Positions 6,165 to 9,221 of a stretch of 9,221 nucleotides of DNA are shown piece by piece (within the stretch, counting starts at the first letter, position 1; each line of letters opens with the position of its first letter). The position numbers and the translations under genes are program-made. Origin of the DNA: Bacillota bacterium (lineage in GTDB: Bacteria; Bacillota; Clostridia; Oscillospirales; Ruminococcaceae); NCBI GenBank assembly GCA_023395695.1, contig JAEWYJ010000270.1, positions 1-9,221 on the forward strand, read 5' to 3'. Below the pieces are notes generated by a model. It worked only from the letters and a program-made list of their open reading frames with translations. It had not been told where the DNA came from and searched no databases.

Positions 6165-7493
6165 ATGGCTTTTGAAGGACTTTCAGAAAAGCTTAATTCC
6201 GTTTTCAAACGGCTGAGATCCCGTGGAAAGCTCAAGGAAGCGGACATTAAAGAGGTTATGCGCGAGGTGCGCCTGGCGCTGCTGGAAGCGGACGTCAACT
6301 ATAAGGTTGCCAAGGATTTTGTCGCCGCCGTGTCCGAAAGAGCCGTCGGCGCGCAGGTGCTTGAAAGCCTGACCCCCGCGCAGCAGGTTATTAAAATTGT
6401 CAACGACGAAATGACCGCCCTGATGGGCACCGAGAACGTCAGAATTCATTTTTCGTCAAAGCTGCCCACCATCATTATGATGTGTGGCCTGCAGGGTTCG
6501 GGTAAAACCACCCATTGCGCCAAGCTGGCCAGGCATTTTAAAGCACTGGGCAAGCGGCCGCTGCTTGTCGCCTGCGACGTTTACCGTCCTGCGGCAATCA
6601 AGCAGCTCCAGGTGGTCGGCGAGCAGGTCAATGTTCCGGTTTTTGAGATGGGGCAGGGTGACCCGGTGCAAATTGCCAAAAAGGCGATTATGCGCGCCAG
6701 AGATCACGGCGACGACCTTGTCATTTTAGATACCGCCGGTCGTCTGCATATTGACGAAGCACTCATGGGCGAGCTTTCCGACATTAAGGAAGCGGTTGGC
6801 CCGCACGAAATTTTGCTGGTTGTTGACGCCATGACCGGACAGGACGCCGTCAACGTCGCCAAGACCTTTGACGAGCGGCTGGGCATCGACGGCGTTATCC
6901 TGACCAAGTGCGACGGTGATACCCGCGGCGGCGCGGCGCTTTCGGTTCGTGCCGTGACCGGTAAGCCGATTAAATTTGTCGGCATGGGTGAGCGACTCGA
7001 CCAGCTTGAACCTTTTTACCCCGATCGCATGGCTTCCCGCATATTGGGCATGGGCGCCGTGGTCACGCTGATTGAAAAAGCGCAGAGCAGCGTTGACGAG
7101 AAAAAAGCGGAGCAACTGGCCCAAAAGCTTAAAAAGAACAGCTTTACCCTCACCGATCTTTTAGATCAGATGAAGCAGATACAGGGCATGGGGCCGTTGG
7201 GTCAGGTGCTCGGCATGATTCCGGGCGTTAAGATCAACGACGAGGACGCTCAGCGCGGCGAAAAGGAAATGAAGCGTATGGAGGCGATCATCTTCTCGAT
7301 GACGCCGGCCGAGCGCGAAAAGCCCTCAATCGTCGACCCCAAGCGCAAGCGCCGCATTGCGGCGGGAAGCGGTACCCGTGTTGAGGACGTCAACCGCATT
7401 CTGCGCCAGTTTGAGCAGATGCAAAAGATGATGAAGCAGCTCAGGGGCGCCAAGGGGCGCGGGCTGCTGGGCAAAGCGGGCCTGCCGTTTTAA
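6165..7493 (+). CDS. ffh: Signal recognition particle protein Ffh (SRP54 GTPase)
   Basis: This is a complete 442-residue SRP54-type GTPase. Ffh binds the SRP RNA and signal sequences of nascent membrane and exported proteins, and delivers ribosomes to the FtsY receptor. The N domain covers about residues 1-90. The G domain shows GLQGSGKTT (108-116, G1), DVYRPAA (138-144), DTAGR (189-193, G3), TKCDGDTRGG (247-256, G4) and GMGERLDQLEPF (273-284). The Met-rich M domain starts near 320 with MKQIQGMGPLGQVLGMIPG and includes the RNA-binding GSGTRVEDVNRIL (401-413). Small deviations, TKCDG for TKLDG and GMGE for GTGE, look conservative. GGAGG (6154-6158) precedes the ATG by 6 bases. The SRP RNA gene is not in the window. 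Confidence 0.98.
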   Translation: MAFEGLSEKLNSVFKRLRSRGKLKEADIKEVMREVRLALLEADVNYKVAKDFVAAVSERAVGAQVLESLTPAQQVIKIVNDEMTALMGTENVRIHFSSKLPTIIMMCGLQGSGKTTHCAKLARHFKALGKRPLLVACDVYRPAAIKQLQVVGEQVNVPVFEMGQGDPVQIAKKAIMRARDHGDDLVILDTAGRLHIDEALMGELSDIKEAVGPHEILLVVDAMTGQDAVNVAKTFDERLGIDGVILTKCDGDTRGGAALSVRAVTGKPIKFVGMGERLDQLEPFYPDRMASRILGMGAVVTLIEKAQSSVDEKKAEQLAQKLKKNSFTLTDLLDQMKQIQGMGPLGQVLGMIPGVKINDEDAQRGEKEMKRMEAIIFSMTPAEREKPSIVDPKRKRRIAAGSGTRVEDVNRILRQFEQMQKMMKQLRGAKGRGLLGKAGLPF

Positions 7494-7510
7494 ATATTAA
7501 TCCATACAGG

Positions 7511-7534
7511 TTTTTCCCCACATGTGGGTAAAAA
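7511..7534. repeat. Palindrome between ffh and rpsP
   Basis: A perfect 12-base palindrome, cccacatgtggg (7517-7528), is extended by five A-T pairs (7511-7515 with 7530-7534) past a single mismatch. As RNA it would fold into a short hairpin with a CATG-type loop. It is followed by A-rich sequence rather than a T-run, so it is a poor terminator. It may be a processing or stability element, or a protein site in front of rpsP. Confidence 0.5.
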
Positions 7535-7566
7535 TATATTAAACAAAAAACTAGGAGGTGACAGGT

Positions 7567-7809
7567 TTGGCTGTTAAAATAAGACTTCGCCGTATGGGCG
7601 CTAAGAAGGCTCCCTTTTACAGAATTGTCGTAGCGGATTCCAGATACCCCAGAGACGGAAGATTTATCGAGGAACTGGGCTATTACGATCCTACCAAGGA
7701 GCCGTCGGTTATGCAGATCGACGCTGAAAAAGCAAAGAAGTGGATCGCCAACGGCGCTCAGCCCACTGAGACGGTGCGTGCGATCCTCAAGAAGAATGAC
7801 GTGCTTTAA
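7567..7809 (+). CDS. rpsP: 30S ribosomal protein bS16
   Basis: The protein is 80 residues, the usual length for bS16. It shows [20 protein letters not shown] at the start, [20 protein letters not shown] (21-40) and the [16 protein letters not shown] segment (55-70). bS16 binds 16S rRNA and is needed for 30S assembly. The start is a TTG at 7567: it has GGAGGTG (7554-7560) 6 bases upstream and gives exactly the family N-terminus. A GTG at 7558 would overlap the ribosome binding site. The gene follows ffh after a 73-base gap that contains a palindrome, and it is followed 15 bases later by khpA. Confidence 0.97.
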   Translation: MAVKIRLRRMGAKKAPFYRIVVADSRYPRDGRFIEELGYYDPTKEPSVMQIDAEKAKKWIANGAQPTETVRAILKKNDVL

Positions 7810-7824
7810 CCAATGGAGGGCAGG

Positions 7825-8058
7825 ATGGAACAGTTAATCAGTGTTATTGCCAAAGGCCTTGTCGATGACAAGGATGCGGTAACCGTCACTGCCGATGCGC
7901 CCGCCGAAGACGGAACGGTGGTCTACCACCTGCATGTCGGGGCGGAGGATATGGGACGCGTCATCGGCAAGCAGGGGCGCATCGCCAAGGCGATTCGCAC
8001 CGTGGTTCGCTCCGCTTGCGGCAGAACCGGCGAAAAGGCCGTTGTCGAAATCGACTAG
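7825..8058 (+). CDS. khpA: KhpA, KH-domain RNA-binding protein (YlqC family)
   Basis: This 77-residue single-domain KH protein has the nucleic-acid-binding loop VIGKQGR (residues 46-52, GxxG at 48-51) followed by the helix IAKAIRTVVRSA. KhpA forms a dimer with KhpB and binds many small RNAs and mRNAs; it affects cell division and envelope regulation in streptococci. Its place right after rpsP is the standard one in Bacillota. I chose the ATG at 7825, which has GGAGG (7815-7819) 5 bases upstream. An ATG at 7813 would add MEGR and overlap that ribosome binding site. A terminator-like hairpin begins about 20 bases after the stop. Confidence 0.95.
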   Translation: MEQLISVIAKGLVDDKDAVTVTADAPAEDGTVVYHLHVGAEDMGRVIGKQGRIAKAIRTVVRSACGRTGEKAVVEID

Positions 8059-8079
8059 GGTTTTCCGGTTTAAAAACGA

Positions 8080-8130
8080 AAAGGGAGTGTCTCCAAATGC
8101 ATCCCGTGCATTTAGGGGCACTCCTTTTAA
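8080..8130 (+). terminator. Long hairpin, likely intrinsic terminator after khpA
   Basis: The inner stem aaatgca (8095-8101) pairs perfectly with tgcattt (8107-8113) around a 5-base loop. After small bulges the outer stem pairs 8080-8089 with 8119-8128 (ggagtg with cactcc, then A-T pairs). The plus strand ends in CTCCTTTTAATAC, a short T-run. The minus strand continues as CCCTTTTCGTTTTT, so the hairpin may stop transcription from both sides. Confidence 0.72.
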
Positions 8131-8143
8131 TACTGAACTGCCA

Positions 8144-8192
8144 GTAAATAAAATTCTGCTGTTCAAAACCTTATTTACGGTTTTCAGACAGC
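8144..8192 (+). ncRNA. Candidate pseudoknot or switch structure upstream of rimM
   Basis: A hairpin pairs gctgt (8158-8162) with acagc (8188-8192) and aaaacc (8165-8170) with ggtttt (8179-8184) across a small internal loop. Its entire 8-base loop, ttatttac (8171-8178), is exactly complementary to gtaaataa at 8144-8151. This could form a pseudoknot or two alternative folds. The predicted rimM promoter lies downstream, so the element would be transcribed only by read-through from khpA or from an unseen promoter. No known RNA family is recognised. Confidence 0.35.
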
Positions 8193-8328
8193 ATTATTGT
8201 CATACCACCAGAAAAACGGGACAGGCTTGAGTGAACTGTTTTGTGGTCGGCAAGGTACGGGCACAAACAGTCTGCCGCCCTTTATGGGCGACAATGTAGC
8301 CGGATGCAAAACAGGCTGCCAAAACGTT

Positions 8329-8357
8329 TTGATTTTCTGCTGGTTTGACTATATTAT
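8329..8357 (+). promoter_or_regulatory. Probable sigma-A promoter for rimM-trmD
   Basis: TTGATT (8329-8334), a 17-base spacer and TATTAT (8352-8357) match the consensus at 4 and 5 of 6 positions. The expected start near 8364 gives a leader of about 23 bases. The -35 box overlaps the end of a perfect 10-base palindrome, aaaacgtttt (8321-8330), which could be a regulator site. An alternative -10, TATAAC at 8355-8360, has poorer spacing. Confidence 0.55.
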
Positions 8358-8386
8358 AACCATCCGCCGAATTGAGGAGAAGAGAC

Positions 8387-8902
8387 ATGAAAAAACAATA
8401 TCTTGAATGCGGCAAGGTCGTCACGACCCACGGCGTGCTCGGCGAGCTCAAGGTGCAGCCGTGGTGTGACGCGCCTGAAGAGCTGGCCGCAATTGCGACG
8501 CTTTATCTTGACGGGGGTAAAACCCCGCTGGAAACAGAGCGCGGCCGCGTTCATAAAAATATGGCGCTTTTAAAGCTCAAGGGCGTCGACAGCGTTGAGC
8601 AGGCGCAGGCGCTGCGGGGTAAGACCTTATGGGCGCACCGCGACGATATTCCGCTGGCCGAGGGCGAGCATTTTATTCAGGACCTGATCGGTATGACCGT
8701 GGTGGATGCCGACGATGGACACACCTACGGCACGCTGACCGACGTTACCGACACGGGGGCCAATGACGTGTATCATATCACCTTCCCGGACGGCGGCGTC
8801 CGGCTGGCGCCGGTTATCCCGCAGGTTGTCATTTCTACCGACACCGACGCCGGAATCATGCGCATCCGTCCGCTTAAGGGGTTATTTGACGATGAGGATT
8901 GA
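8387..8902 (+). CDS. rimM: 16S rRNA maturation factor RimM
   Basis: This 171-residue protein has the two RimM domains. The N-terminal RimM domain shows GKVVTTHGVLGELKV (residues 9-23) and GVDSVEQAQALRGKTLW (66-82). The PRC-barrel domain begins near FIQDLIGMTVVD (96-107) and includes TGANDVY (123-129) and LAPVIPQVV (140-148), ending in the usual acidic tail (GLFDDED). RimM binds the ribosomal protein uS19 and helps the 30S head mature. I chose the ATG at 8387, with GAGGAG (8374-8379) 7 bases upstream; a TTG at 8372 would include that site. Its last 11 bases overlap the start of trmD, so the two are translationally coupled. Confidence 0.95.
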   Translation: MKKQYLECGKVVTTHGVLGELKVQPWCDAPEELAAIATLYLDGGKTPLETERGRVHKNMALLKLKGVDSVEQAQALRGKTLWAHRDDIPLAEGEHFIQDLIGMTVVDADDGHTYGTLTDVTDTGANDVYHITFPDGGVRLAPVIPQVVISTDTDAGIMRIRPLKGLFDDED

Positions 8903-9221
8903 GATTGCAACGCTGTTTCCCGAGATGTGCGAGCGGGTGGTGGATGAAAGCATTATCGGGCGGGCGCGGCGCGCGGGTAAGCTGGACATTTCCTGCGTCA
9001 ATATCCGCGATTATTCCGACGACCGCTTTCACCGTGTGGATGATACCCCCTACGGCGGCGGCATGGGTATGGTGCTGGAGGCCGAGCCGCTGGCCCGCTG
9101 TTGCGAGGCATTCGGGCAGCGGCACCAAACCGACGCGCGTCCCTATGTTGTTTATCTCTCGCCGAAGGGACGCGTTTTTAATCAGCAAAAGGCGATTGAA
9201 TACGCCCAAAAGTCTGCGCTG
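8892..9221 (+). CDS. trmD: tRNA (guanine-N1)-methyltransferase TrmD, N-terminal part (3' end outside window)
   Basis: The frame runs from the ATG at 8892 to the right edge, giving the first 110 of an expected 230-250 residues. TrmD methylates G37 of tRNAs with S-adenosylmethionine and so protects the reading frame. Visible family features are the start MRIEIATLFPEM, IRDYSDDRFHRVDDTPYGGG (38-57) with the conserved TPYGGGMGM, and the SPOUT-fold strand VVYLSPKGRVFNQ (86-98). The deep-knot SAM-binding residues further on are outside the window. The start lies 11 bases inside rimM. rplS (bL19) is the expected next gene. Confidence 0.95.
   Translation, partial: MRIEIATLFPEMCERVVDESIIGRARRAGKLDISCVNIRDYSDDRFHRVDDTPYGGGMGMVLEAEPLARCCEAFGQRHQTDARPYVVYLSPKGRVFNQQKAIEYAQKSAL

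Larger units (their letters stand above)
8059..8386 (+). other. Long structured intergenic region between khpA and rimM
   Basis: This 328-base gap has no credible protein-coding frame. In Bacillus the small gene ylqD sits here; nothing like it is visible. In order it holds a long terminator-like hairpin (8080-8128), a hairpin with a complementary upstream segment (8144-8192), several weaker stems (accac 8204-8208 with gtggt 8243-8247; cggca 8248-8252 with tgccg 8273-8277; cgccc 8276-8280 with gggcg 8286-8290, overlapping the previous stem), and a probable promoter (8329-8357). I do not recognise any known riboswitch or small RNA in it. Confidence 0.6.

Noticed and set aside
8201..8290. A small RNA gene or degraded ylqD in the khpA-rimM gap
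   Set aside because: Several short stems (4-5 base pairs) exist, but no promoter before them, no known RNA motif and no ylqD-like reading frame could be supported.
1..9221. CRISPR arrays, insertion sequences, tRNA or rRNA genes, prophage or defence genes
   Set aside because: No repeat-spacer pattern, transposase, structural RNA or phage-like gene was seen on either strand.

Overview
The window looks like a piece of a moderately GC-rich, anaerobic, endospore-forming member of the Bacillota, most likely a clostridial lineage such as Oscillospiraceae or a relative. Three things point there: the gene order ylxM-ffh-rpsP-khpA-rimM-trmD, a spore photoproduct lyase gene, and a selenium/molybdenum hydroxylase maturation cassette. 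Strong Shine-Dalgarno sequences, two TTG starts and near-consensus sigma-A promoters fit the same picture. The organism assignment is inference from gene content only.

Region 1 (1-2737, + strand) is a tightly packed operon of four genes: the end of yedF, then yqeC, yqeB and an xdhC family gene. They overlap by 4 bases or lie 2 bases apart. In other bacteria these families travel together with selD and serve the labile-selenium molybdenum hydroxylases (xanthine dehydrogenase-like enzymes). The hydroxylase itself is not in the window.

Region 2 (2738-5488, - strand) holds two genes read leftwards. The first is a spore photoproduct lyase-like radical SAM enzyme, convergent with the selenium operon, with a perfect 10-bp inverted repeat just upstream of its ribosome binding site. 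The second is an unrecognised acidic exported protein with a signal peptide, an Asp-rich body, an Ala/Pro/Thr linker and a C-terminal membrane anchor. It has its own promoter, and a strong hairpin follows it.

Region 3 (5489-5783) is a divergent intergenic region with a good promoter on each strand and two perfect inverted repeats between them.

Region 4 (5784-9221, + strand) is the conserved SRP and translation block. It carries ylxM and ffh (protein targeting), rpsP (ribosomal protein bS16), khpA (KH-domain RNA-binding protein), rimM (30S maturation) and the first 110 codons of trmD (tRNA m1G37 methyltransferase). A 328-base gap splits this block between khpA and rimM. The gap holds a long terminator-like hairpin, a second hairpin whose whole loop is complementary to a segment just upstream, and a likely new promoter for rimM-trmD.

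I see no clearly new defence or mobile system. The least explained parts are the acidic anchored protein, the khpA-rimM gap, and the splB variant with Ser where the B. subtilis enzyme has its catalytic Cys141.
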